A stretch of DNA of 32,168 nt, taken from contig DYPH01000072.1 of NCBI GenBank assembly GCA_020720045.1, forward strand, positions 1-32,168, in the 5' to 3' direction. This document shows, piece after piece, positions 6,202-14,368 of the stretch. The first letter of the stretch is position 1, and each line of letters begins with the position of its first letter. A program made the position numbers and the translations under genes. The notes under the pieces are model-generated. The model was not told the DNA's origin. It ran no database searches and was given only the letters and a program-made list of their open reading frames with translations. This stretch comes from Sorangium cellulosum (lineage in GTDB: Bacteria > Myxococcota_A > Polyangia > Polyangiales > Polyangiaceae).

Positions 6202-6528
6202 ATGTCGACTGCCCTCGCTGCGCTGCCTTCGACCCTGGGGAGCTTCTCGCTGACGAACCACGCGCTGGCGCGAATGACGACGCGGGCGATCTCGCGAACC
6301 GCCATCGAGGCGGCTCTCGAGTTCGGTCGATGCGTCGACATCCGTGGCGCGCAGATCTTCGCGATCGGTCGCAGAGAGGTGGAGAGCTTCCGTCGCGAAG
6401 GCATCGAGCTCGCGGACTTCGAGGGCACCCAGGTCGTGGTGACCGACGGAGGAGCAGTCCTCACCGTGTACCGAAACAGCGACTTCAGGGGCCTGCGCGA
6501 GCGACGTCGCCGCAGCGCCTGGCGGTGA
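6202..6528 (+). CDS. DUF4258-like small protein, first gene of the operon
   Basis: The 108-residue product contains NHALARMTTRAISRTAIEAALEFG, IFAIGRREVE and VVVTDGGAVLTVYRNSDF. This order (H..RM..R.IS...IE.AL..G, then VVV....G.V.TVYR) fits the DUF4258 pattern, a small RelE/BrnT-like fold family. Many relatives of that fold are RNase toxins, but function cannot be read from sequence here. AAAGGAG lies 6 bases before the ATG. It is the first gene after the sigma-54 promoter, and its stop is 8 bases before the TerY-like gene. No antitoxin-like partner lies beside it, so a simple toxin-antitoxin role is not supported. It could be an RNA-binding or signal-output component. Confidence 0.7.
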   Translation: MSTALAALPSTLGSFSLTNHALARMTTRAISRTAIEAALEFGRCVDIRGAQIFAIGRREVESFRREGIELADFEGTQVVVTDGGAVLTVYRNSDFRGLRERRRRSAWR

Positions 6529-6536
6529 GGTGACTG

Positions 6537-7334
6537 ATGGGCTGGGCCAAGTACCTCGAAGACATCGTCAGTCGACACAACGGCACGTCGCGCGTCCAAG
6601 CAGAGATCAAGAAGGTCGCCGAACACCGAGAGCAGCCGAAGCCCTCGCCGAAGAACATTGGAGAGAGAGTCATGAGCAAACTGAAAGAGTTCACAGCTTC
6701 CACCGCAAGACCGCTGCCCGTGCTGCTGCTCGCCGACGTCAGCGGAAGCATGAGCGCCAACGGCAAGATCGATGCGCTCAACGACGCTGTGCAGGAGATG
6801 CTGGAGAGCTTCGGCGGGGAGGATGATAGCCGCGCCGAGATCCACGTCGCCGTCGTGACGTTTGGCAAGGACGGCGCGAAGGTTCACCAGCCACTCGCCC
6901 CGGCCTCCAAGGTCCAGTGGTCCCGGATGACGGCCGCCGGCGGCACGCCGATGGGTGCTGCGTTCGACGCGGCGACGGGGATGATCGAGGACCGAGCGCA
7001 GATCCCGAGCCGCGCCTACCGCCCAACGATCATTCTCGTCTCCGATGGGCAGCCGACCGACGATTGGCAGGCTCCGCTAAAGCGTCTGCTCGGCGCCGAG
7101 CGCGCCTCGAAGGCAGCTCGCTTCGCGATGGGAATCGGCGACGACGCCGACGAGGGCATGCTCGCTGCGTTCCTCGCGACAGCCGAGGCGCGTGTCTACC
7201 GCGCCCACGAGGCACGCCAGATCAAGCAGTTCTTCAGGTGGGTGACGATGAGCGTCACGCAACGCTCGCGTAGCGCGAATCCTGACAGCGTGATCGCTGC
7301 GGAGCCGACCAACCTCGATGACTTCAACTTCTGA
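6537..7334 (+). CDS. TerY-like von Willebrand factor A (VWA) domain protein
   Basis: VLLLADVSGSMSANGK carries the metal-binding DxSxS motif (D67, S69, S71). TAAGGTPMGAAFDAA gives the MIDAS Thr, and ILVSDGQPTDDW the MIDAS Asp. The C-terminus has AHEARQIKQFFRWVTMSVTQRS, typical of TerY-like proteins. TerY VWA proteins are linked to a PP2C phosphatase and a kinase in the TerY-phosphorylation triad, and those two genes follow here. Two starts are possible: ATG 6537 (GAGG 6 bases upstream, 265 aa) and ATG 6672 (GGAGAG 6 bases upstream, 220 aa). The extra 45 residues begin MGWAKYLEDIVSRHNG and then become Lys/Glu/Pro-rich. The gene overlaps the phosphatase gene by 17 bases. Cytoplasmic; probably a metal-dependent scaffold. 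Confidence 0.9.
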   Translation: MGWAKYLEDIVSRHNGTSRVQAEIKKVAEHREQPKPSPKNIGERVMSKLKEFTASTARPLPVLLLADVSGSMSANGKIDALNDAVQEMLESFGGEDDSRAEIHVAVVTFGKDGAKVHQPLAPASKVQWSRMTAAGGTPMGAAFDAATGMIEDRAQIPSRAYRPTIILVSDGQPTDDWQAPLKRLLGAERASKAARFAMGIGDDADEGMLAAFLATAEARVYRAHEARQIKQFFRWVTMSVTQRSRSANPDSVIAAEPTNLDDFNF

Positions 7335-8073
7335 TCGCGCCGAGGACCTCGTGTCGAAACGCTCACCCGACGACTACTTCGGCGCCAGCGCGGTCGGACC
7401 GCGGCACCGCGCCCAAGGAGAGCCCAACGAGGACAGTTGGCTCGGAGTTCGTGGAGCGTTCGGGACGTTGGTCGTCGTCAGCGACGGAATGGGCTCTCGG
7501 CGCGACGCCCGCAGAGGCGCGCAGATGGCCTGCCGGGCGGTGCTCGATGCGGTGCGCGCCTGGCACAAGGCGGGCTCGTGCACCCTGGACGAACTCCTTG
7601 GCGGCATCGAGCCGCGCTGGTGTTCGCTCATCGCTCCGTCGACGGCTCGAGACTGTGCTGCGACGTGTCTGTTTGCGTTGGCGCACGTCCGCGGGCAGGT
7701 CCATGTCGCGGCGATCGGCGATGGCCTCGCGCTGCTCCGAACGCAGCGCGGGCTGGAGTGGGTCGTGGGCCCGCGCGTAGCAGGTTTCGGCAACGAGACG
7801 GACGCTCTCGGCCATTCCGCGTCGTGGACGAGCCGAACCTTCCCGCGCGAGGGAGGAGCGGTCGTTCTGCTCGCGACCGATGGCGTCGCGGACGATCTCC
7901 TTCCTGAGCGCATCGACGGGTTCGTGCAGTGGTTGATGGACGACTTCGCGGGGATGACGCCATCCCAGCGGTGGCGGGCGCTGCAGCGAGAGCTGAAAGA
8001 CTGGCCGACCCCGCACCACACGGATGACAAGACACTCGTCGTGCTCGCGCAGCGAGAGGCGGTGCTCGCATGA
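7318..8073 (+). CDS. PP2C-family Ser/Thr protein phosphatase
   Basis: The 251-residue protein has the PP2C metal-binding motifs in order: GEPNEDSW (E38-D39), VVVSDGMGS (DGMG at 56-59), VHVAAIGDGLALL, VLLATDGVADDL and the final HTDDKTLVVL. The length matches a single PPM/PP2C domain with no added domains. It removes phosphate from Ser/Thr using two divalent metal ions. It starts inside the end of the VWA gene and overlaps the kinase gene by four bases (ATGA), so translation is coupled. Its natural substrate is probably the neighbouring kinase or a target of it, as proposed for TerY-phosphorylation triads. Confidence 0.93.
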   Translation: MTSTSDRAEDLVSKRSPDDYFGASAVGPRHRAQGEPNEDSWLGVRGAFGTLVVVSDGMGSRRDARRGAQMACRAVLDAVRAWHKAGSCTLDELLGGIEPRWCSLIAPSTARDCAATCLFALAHVRGQVHVAAIGDGLALLRTQRGLEWVVGPRVAGFGNETDALGHSASWTSRTFPREGGAVVLLATDGVADDLLPERIDGFVQWLMDDFAGMTPSQRWRALQRELKDWPTPHHTDDKTLVVLAQREAVLA

Positions 8074-9470
8074 CCTCGGCTCCTCGACAGGTCACGGACA
8101 TCAACGGCGTTCGCTACTCCCTGCTTCGGCAGTTGGGTCGAGGTGGCCAGGGTGCGGTCTACGAGGTCGACGGCGGGCGGCTCGCCGCAAAGGTCGTATT
8201 CGACTCGTCGCCGTCACGACGCGAGCGCCTGCGCAACCAACTCACGCAGGTGAAGCGCCTCTCGCTCGCCGACCTCGAGATCGCGCGGCCGCTCGAGATG
8301 CTCCGCGAACCAGTCCTCGGCTACGTGATGGAGCTGCTGACGGGGATGCAGCCGCTGAGGGCGCTGGGCGCGGTCCCCAAGGACGTGGCCTCACCGGCTG
8401 CCTGGTACCTCGCGGGCGGCGGCCTGCGGCGCCGTCTTCAGCTCCTCGCGCGCAGCGCCGACGTGCTCGCCGCCCTTCACGGCAAGGGGCTCGTCTACTC
8501 CGACCCGTCACCCCACAACATCTTCGTCTCTGAAAGCCCAGACGCGACCGAGGTGCGCTTCATCGACGCGGACAACATCCACTACGCGTCGGTCGCAGGC
8601 GTGCCCGCCGTCTTCACGCCGGGCTACGGCGCGCCGGAACTCGTGCGCTGCGCCAGCGGCGTCAATTCGCTCACGGACGCGCACGCATTCAGCGTTCTCG
8701 CGTTTCAGACGCTCTCACTCGCCCACCCGCTCATCGGCGACGCGGTCAGTGATGGGCCTCCCGATCGCGAGGAGGCGGCGCTCGACGGACGCCTGCCATG
8801 GATCGACCACCCGACCGACGATACCAACCGCGCGTCTTACGGCATTCCCCGGCCGTCCGTGTTGTCGCGAAAGCTCGTCGACCTCGCCGAGAGAGCCTTC
8901 GGCGCGGGGCTGCGCGAGGCGACCAAGCGCCCTGGCGTGTCCGAGTGGGCCGAGTGTCTTCACGGCGCCGCCGACGCCACGCTGTCGTGCCCATCGTGCA
9001 AGGGGACCTACTACTTCACCGAGAAGCTCTGCCCTTGGTGTGACGAGCCCCGACCCGCTTTCGCGACTGCGGCCTTCAACCTGTGGGACCCCTCGCTCGG
9101 TCCGGGTGGTGAGCTTCTCCAGAAGCCCGCTGGTGAGCGGCGACGCGTGGTGGTCGCTGCCGTGCTCGGGCTGACCGACGGCGAGACCGTGTCGGTCACA
9201 CAGCGCCTCGCGCATGGCCGTGACGGCGCCGCTAGCGCGCGCCCCGTGATCGAGCTTCAGCTCTCCGGCTCGAGGCTCTCGCTCCGTAGCGTCGACGGCG
9301 CCCGCTACCGGCTTTCGTCTCCGAGCGGCGGTCGCGACGCCGAAGTGACCGACCGCGTGAAGGAGATCCGTCTCGAGCCAGGCGCGGCCTCGTGGCGCCT
9401 CCACCTCGGCTCTCCCGACAGCCTGCACCGCGTCGTGAACTTTGAACTTCGGCCGGGAGGAGCACGATGA
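8070..9470 (+). CDS. Atypical Ser/Thr protein kinase with zinc ribbon
   Basis: The N-terminal 290 residues form a protein kinase domain: glycine loop GRGGQGAVY (23-31), lysine AAK (K41), catalytic loop VYSDPSPHNIF (D145, N150) and metal-binding FIDADN (D166). HRD is replaced by YSD and DFG by DAD. Such variants occur in bacterial TerY-linked kinases and keep the acidic residues, so activity is plausible. A zinc ribbon follows (CPSC at 307-310 and CPWC at 321-324), then about 140 residues of beta-rich sequence (LQLSGSRLSLRSVDGARYRLSS) that could be an FHA-like or other binding domain. It is coupled by ATGA overlaps to the phosphatase gene before it and the helicase gene after it. No transmembrane segment. 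Confidence 0.9.
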   Translation: MTSAPRQVTDINGVRYSLLRQLGRGGQGAVYEVDGGRLAAKVVFDSSPSRRERLRNQLTQVKRLSLADLEIARPLEMLREPVLGYVMELLTGMQPLRALGAVPKDVASPAAWYLAGGGLRRRLQLLARSADVLAALHGKGLVYSDPSPHNIFVSESPDATEVRFIDADNIHYASVAGVPAVFTPGYGAPELVRCASGVNSLTDAHAFSVLAFQTLSLAHPLIGDAVSDGPPDREEAALDGRLPWIDHPTDDTNRASYGIPRPSVLSRKLVDLAERAFGAGLREATKRPGVSEWAECLHGAADATLSCPSCKGTYYFTEKLCPWCDEPRPAFATAAFNLWDPSLGPGGELLQKPAGERRRVVVAAVLGLTDGETVSVTQRLAHGRDGAASARPVIELQLSGSRLSLRSVDGARYRLSSPSGGRDAEVTDRVKEIRLEPGAASWRLHLGSPDSLHRVVNFELRPGGAR

Positions 9471-12400
9471 ACATCAACGACCTGGCCTCTGGAGATGTCT
9501 CGACCATCGAGGTCGTGCCGAGCGCGGCGGCCAACTTCGGCCTCGCCGCCGAGGCTCGAGCGGAGGCGGCGCTGCAGTTCTCCGATGTCACCGGCGAGTC
9601 GTTGCTGCGCATCGGGCCCAACGCGTGGAGCGTCGTCGGCGCTGACAGGCGCGCGTCTGAAGCGCTCCAACGCGTCCGCGATCGGAATCTCCCGCGCGTC
9701 GCGTGGGTCGCTTCCGTTCGTCCGAAGGGGAAGACCACCGAAGCGGTCCTTCTTCAGGTCCATGAGTTCCCCTCTCGGTACGACTGGCCCGATCAGGTCG
9801 ACATCGGCGTCGACGACAAACTGGTCGAGCAGGTGCGGCAGAAGCTCGGTCGCAGCGTCTCGGCCGGCGAGGCGACGCAGTGGCTGAGCGATCGCTTCCT
9901 CCTGCCAGCAGCGGATGGTGGCTCCAGGGTGTTCCTCTCGGGCAGCCCGACACCGGTGACCGACCAGCGCGGCGCGTTTCGCCTTCATGGCCGTGGGTAC
10001 GCGGTCGACGTGGCGAAGGGGCGCGACGACAAGCTCCTCGCGACTCGGGTCGTGGAAGCGAAGCGCGGCACAGCGCCAGACGAGCGCCGTCCGGTAGTCC
10101 TCGTGCTCGGGCGTGTTCGGTTCTGCGATGCGACCATCGCTGGCGCGTTTCGCGGCACCGCGCGAACCGAACTCGACCAGCTCGTCGAGCGGGCGGGCAG
10201 TTACCTCAACATCTGGAAGGAGTACAACAAGCTCGAGCGCGAGAGCGTGCTGCGCCGCGCGCGAACCCTGGGTTGGCTCCGCTACAGCAAGCGGCAGCTT
10301 CAGGGAGACGGGCGGTGGCGCTTCTACGTCGAGGACACAAAGCAGCTCGATGCCGCCCTCGAGGTGTTGCGCAACGCGGAGGACGTCGACTTAGAAGCTG
10401 CCCTGCACCCGCCTCCCGAGTTGCAGCAGGCGACCGACGACGCCGCGACGCCGACTGATGGGGCTGCCGCTCGCCCGGAGCGGTCGCGGATCTTTGTCGG
10501 TGCGTTCTCGGGTGCCGAGCCCCAGCGTCGCACGATCGACCTGCAGCCTCCCATCGACAGCGACGACCGCGAGCCGCCCGAAAGCGGCGTGCTGTTCCTG
10601 AGCGTGAGCGGCGACCGCAAGCGCCTCGAACGCCGCGAGCAGGCGCAGACGCTCATCGCGTCGGCCGAGTGCCCTATGCCTCAGCTCGGCCTCCTCCTCG
10701 AGGGCAGCGCTGTTCCGGAGCGGCGCAGGAAGACTGAGGACGCGCTCTCGGTCGCTGCGCGCGAAGTGTTCGGCGGGGAGCCCACGGCGAGGCAGGTCGA
10801 GGCGCTGCGCGTGGCGCTCAACACGCCCGACATCGCCTTGATTCAGGGCCCGCCGGGTACCGGCAAGACGAAGACGATCGCTGCGCTCGAGGCCCGCCTC
10901 GCTGAGCTGTCGGAGGACGACCTCGCCGGCCAAACCTTGCTCACGAGCTACCAACACGACGCGGTCGAGAACGCCGCGTCGAAGACCCTCGTATTCGGTC
11001 TTCCGGCGATCAAGGTCGGGCGCAAGCGCGGGACCACCGACCAGAGCGACGGGTTCGATCGATGGCGACGGGATCGAGCTGACGCTGTGCGCGCGGACCT
11101 GTCTACGCTCCCTGAACGCCCGGTGACCGAGGTGCTCCGCAAGGTCCGCTCGCTTGCCGCCGCCTACGTCGCGTCGCCGCTCACTGCCGACGAGTCGCTG
11201 CGAGTCGTGTGTGAAGTTCAGGAGCTTTGCCGCAGCTACGTCCCGCCGACGCTCAAAGATCGACTCGACGTGCTTCGCCAGGAGCTCACGCGCTCCCCCA
11301 CGCAGCTCGGTGACCCCGAGGATGACGATCGAGCACTTGCCCTCAAAGCAGTTCGGGGGCTTCGCACAGACGCCGTTGCGTTCGGCGATGACGGCCCTCG
11401 GAACGCTGGGCGCGCGCTCCTTCGCCTTCAGCACATGGGGTTGTACGAAGAGACCAAGCACCGCGTCCTGAGCGTCGCAGCGGAATGGGCCAGCGATGAC
11501 CCGCCCCCGTTCTTCGCCGAGCTGAAGGCGCTGCAGGACAAGCTGATCGATTTCCTGGCGGCCGAGAAGCCCGTGGGAGCCCCGATGGTCCACGGCGAGC
11601 TCGAGAGTCTCCTGCCGGAGATCGTGGACGCGCTGTACTGCAAGGCACGCGAGTCGGCGGGTGGCGAGGACGCGGTGCTCTACGAGTACCTCAACGACCT
11701 CGAGAACGACATCGACGCCGTTCGCGACGCGGTTCGAAGTTACACCGTCGTGCTCGCGGCCACCTGCCAGCAGTCGGTTGGCTACCAGATGAGCTTGGCG
11801 AAGGGCGAGGACACCGTCTTCGCCAATGTGATCGTCGACGAGGCAGCACGCGCGAACCCTCTCGATCTATTCATCCCGATGTCGCGGGCCGAGCGGCGCA
11901 TCATCCTGGTCGGAGACCACCGACAGCTACCGCACATCCTCGAGCCCGACATCGAGAGCCAGCTTGAACAGTCCGTCTCCGAGGCGACGACGACTGCGCT
12001 ACGCCGGAGCCTCTTCGAGCGCTTGTTCCAGGCGATGAAGGAGCGGGAGGCGAAGGACGGCATCAAGCGGACCGTCACGCTCGACAAGCAGTACCGGATG
12101 CACCCTGTGCTGGGCTCGTTCGTCAGCGACACGTTCTACGCTCCCTACGGCGAAGGCTTCGAGTCGCCGCGGCGCGCAGAGGAGTTCGTGCACGACCTGC
12201 CGGGCTACGCCGGGCGCGTCGCCGCGTGGGTCGACATGCCCCTGTCACGTGGCCGTGAGCATGGCGGCCAAAGCAAGCGCCGGGCTGTAGAGGCCGAGTG
12301 GATCGCGAAGGAGGTCGAGCGCCTGGCGACGGCGCGCCGTGATCTCAGCTTCGGCGTCATCTCCTTCTACTCCGCGCAGGTAGACGAGGTCCTGCGCGCG

Positions 12401-12796
12401 ATGGAGAAGCGCGGGTTGTCGGAGCGGCTCGACGACGGCTCCTACCGCGTGAAGGACGCTTGGCGCGAGACGCGCAGCGAGGACGGGCGACTCATTGAGC
12501 GCTTGCGGGTGGGCACTGTCGACGCTTTCCAGGGCAAGGAGTTCGACGTCGTGTTCTTGTCGATGACGAGGTCGAACGACCTGTCCGCGTCAGACGAGCG
12601 ATCCCTTCGACGCAAGCTGGGACACCTGATGCTCGAGAATCGCCTGTGCGTCGCCATGAGCCGGCAGCAGCGCCTGCTCATCGTGGTCGGCGACGCGGCG
12701 ATGCTGAGGGGCGAAGCGTCGGAGAAGGCCCTGCGTGGCCTCGTCGGCTTCCGCGAACTCTGTGGAGGGAAGCATGGCATTGCTCTTCAGGCGTGA
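9467..12796 (+). CDS. UPF1/DNA2-like superfamily 1 helicase, 1109 aa
   Basis: The C-terminal 650 residues are an SF1B helicase: Walker A QGPPGTGKTKT (K467), motif II IVDEAARANP (D791-E792), motif III ILVGDHRQLPHIL, motif IV-like LDKQYRMHP (Q875), motif V VGTVDAFQGKEFDVVFLS (about 1017) and motif VI LCVAMSRQQRLLIVVGD (about 1062). Motif II is DEAA. About 250 residues between motifs Ia and II form an insertion with helices and possibly a stalk, as in UPF1-like enzymes. The first 440 residues match nothing I recognise; they include KEYNKLERESVLRRARTLGWLRY and may bind nucleic acid. It should hydrolyse ATP and translocate on RNA or DNA. It overlaps the kinase gene by four bases and the next gene by 23. 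Confidence 0.93.
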   Translation: MNINDLASGDVSTIEVVPSAAANFGLAAEARAEAALQFSDVTGESLLRIGPNAWSVVGADRRASEALQRVRDRNLPRVAWVASVRPKGKTTEAVLLQVHEFPSRYDWPDQVDIGVDDKLVEQVRQKLGRSVSAGEATQWLSDRFLLPAADGGSRVFLSGSPTPVTDQRGAFRLHGRGYAVDVAKGRDDKLLATRVVEAKRGTAPDERRPVVLVLGRVRFCDATIAGAFRGTARTELDQLVERAGSYLNIWKEYNKLERESVLRRARTLGWLRYSKRQLQGDGRWRFYVEDTKQLDAALEVLRNAEDVDLEAALHPPPELQQATDDAATPTDGAAARPERSRIFVGAFSGAEPQRRTIDLQPPIDSDDREPPESGVLFLSVSGDRKRLERREQAQTLIASAECPMPQLGLLLEGSAVPERRRKTEDALSVAAREVFGGEPTARQVEALRVALNTPDIALIQGPPGTGKTKTIAALEARLAELSEDDLAGQTLLTSYQHDAVENAASKTLVFGLPAIKVGRKRGTTDQSDGFDRWRRDRADAVRADLSTLPERPVTEVLRKVRSLAAAYVASPLTADESLRVVCEVQELCRSYVPPTLKDRLDVLRQELTRSPTQLGDPEDDDRALALKAVRGLRTDAVAFGDDGPRNAGRALLRLQHMGLYEETKHRVLSVAAEWASDDPPPFFAELKALQDKLIDFLAAEKPVGAPMVHGELESLLPEIVDALYCKARESAGGEDAVLYEYLNDLENDIDAVRDAVRSYTVVLAATCQQSVGYQMSLAKGEDTVFANVIVDEAARANPLDLFIPMSRAERRIILVGDHRQLPHILEPDIESQLEQSVSEATTTALRRSLFERLFQAMKEREAKDGIKRTVTLDKQYRMHPVLGSFVSDTFYAPYGEGFESPRRAEEFVHDLPGYAGRVAAWVDMPLSRGREHGGQSKRRAVEAEWIAKEVERLATARRDLSFGVISFYSAQVDEVLRAMEKRGLSERLDDGSYRVKDAWRETRSEDGRLIERLRVGTVDAFQGKEFDVVFLSMTRSNDLSASDERSLRRKLGHLMLENRLCVAMSRQQRLLIVVGDAAMLRGEASEKALRGLVGFRELCGGKHGIALQA

Positions 12797-14363
12797 AGCG
12801 CCGGTCCTCCACTTCGGGCCACGGCTGCCCAAGGACCCGAGCACGAACCAACGGATGCGGTGGAGCCCGGGCAAGCGACGCTTCGTCTTGTGGCCCGCGC
12901 TGATGTACCGCGTCGTGGCCCCAGAGGTGCGAGACCGCGAGCTCAACGTGCTCCAGAAGGCGGTGCTGGGGATGTGCCGCGCTGGGACCACGAACGTCCA
13001 GCGCATCGGCGAGCGGCTCCACATCCATGCGGACCTCGCGGCCCTCATCTACATCGAACTGCAGGAGCGTCGGCTGCTCGGCAGCAATGGGCTTCCGACC
13101 GAAAAGGGGCGCGAACTCTTCGAGGAGGAGACGCTGGACGCGAGTCGGATGGTGACGGGGCACGTGTTCCAGGACCCGTGGACCGGCGACCTCTGGCCGC
13201 GTTTCGTCGAGAAGCTCGACTACGTCGAGCTGCAGCAGAACCCGAACAGCGGGTTCCCCGACCTCGTGCTCGGGTCCAAAGGGAAGCCGCGCCGAGAGCG
13301 AGCGTTCATGGTGCTTCCGGGCGACCTCGCGCTTCCTCCCGCACCTGGCGCATCCGAAATCGTCCGTGTGACCCGTCGACATCGCTCCGCGCTTCGACGC
13401 TCGGACTCCTACGAGAGCGCCGATGAGGATGACACGCTCGCTCACGCCGGCAGCGTCGTTCTGGAACGCGTTTCGCTGGTCGACGAGCGACCCACCCCCG
13501 TCTTCGTTACCAGCTTCATCTATCTGTCCGAGGCGGGTGACGTCGGCGGCGAGTGGCACGCGTGTGACCCCTTCGGCCTCGGGATCAGCCCGACGCTGCG
13601 GCGTGCGCTCGAGCGCGAGATGCGGTCGTCGTCGGGGCTCCACTCCGTCCTTGAGAGCATGATCGGCCGCTCGCTCGACGAGCAGATCCAGGAGCAGCAG
13701 CGTTGGGCGGGCGAGGTTCGGGCGATGGCCATCAACAACGTCGAGATGGCGCTGTCCGTCAGCGCCCGCGATCTACCTCAGTACGAGGACCTCGTCGCGC
13801 TCGAATACGCGCATGTCGAGGCCGGGTTGCTCGGCGAGTCATGCCCTGAGCACAAGCTGCGCGACCTCCTCGGTGCCGCACGCCGCGCATTGGAGGGCAC
13901 GTTCAAGGCGATCTTCGACCGTCACCCTCCGCGCTTCGTCTGGCGCCGCGTCTACACCGATCGACGGCCTGTCGAGGACGAGGTGTACTGCCAAGGGGTG
14001 TACGAGGCTTCGGCGAAGGCCGTGGGGTTCCGTGTGCCGCTACCCGAGGCGCTGGCACGGGTGAAGCCGAACCATGTGAAGGCTGCCTGCTACCCGGACG
14101 GCGGTTGGCGGCTGCGTGGCGCAATCGTCGCCGCCGTGCTCGCGGCGCGTGACGACCGCGCGCATCCCCTACGTCGCGCGGCCACCCAGGAGCCGAGACT
14201 CCTCGAAGTGCTCGACAACGTCGCCAGGAGGGCCGGCGGTGCGGTTCACGCGGGAGCCGAGCGACCGTCCCTCCAGTCGGTGCTGCCAATCGTTGCCGAC
14301 GTTCATCGCGCTGTGGGCCTGCTCTCCGGCCTCGGCCAGCCGTTCGACTCCACGAGGACCTGA
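12774..14363 (+). CDS. Unknown operon protein with possible winged helix, 529 aa
   Basis: I do not recognise this family. The ATG at 12774 has GGAGGG 3 bases upstream; the open frame extends a little further (12735), but those residues lie in the helicase gene. Residues about 50-115 (LNVLQKAVLGMCRAGTTNVQ, RIGERLHIHADLAALIYIEL and QERRLLGSNGLPTEKGRELF) have the shape of a winged helix-turn-helix with a terminal TEKG wing. The middle has GHVFQDPWTGDLWPRFVEKL and long polar loops. The C-terminal half has FDRHPPRFVWRRVYTDRRPVED. There is no visible nuclease or membrane motif. It overlaps the helicase gene by 23 bases and precedes the McrB-like gene by 5 bases, so it is a core operon member and a likely partner of one of them. 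Confidence 0.75.
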   Translation: MALLFRREAPVLHFGPRLPKDPSTNQRMRWSPGKRRFVLWPALMYRVVAPEVRDRELNVLQKAVLGMCRAGTTNVQRIGERLHIHADLAALIYIELQERRLLGSNGLPTEKGRELFEEETLDASRMVTGHVFQDPWTGDLWPRFVEKLDYVELQQNPNSGFPDLVLGSKGKPRRERAFMVLPGDLALPPAPGASEIVRVTRRHRSALRRSDSYESADEDDTLAHAGSVVLERVSLVDERPTPVFVTSFIYLSEAGDVGGEWHACDPFGLGISPTLRRALEREMRSSSGLHSVLESMIGRSLDEQIQEQQRWAGEVRAMAINNVEMALSVSARDLPQYEDLVALEYAHVEAGLLGESCPEHKLRDLLGAARRALEGTFKAIFDRHPPRFVWRRVYTDRRPVEDEVYCQGVYEASAKAVGFRVPLPEALARVKPNHVKAACYPDGGWRLRGAIVAAVLAARDDRAHPLRRAATQEPRLLEVLDNVARRAGGAVHAGAERPSLQSVLPIVADVHRAVGLLSGLGQPFDSTRT

Positions 14364-14368
14364 CAGCC

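Noticed and set aside
10391-11593. Minus-strand frame of 400 codons inside the helicase gene
   Set aside because: Shadow; the helicase motifs lie on the plus strand on both sides of it.
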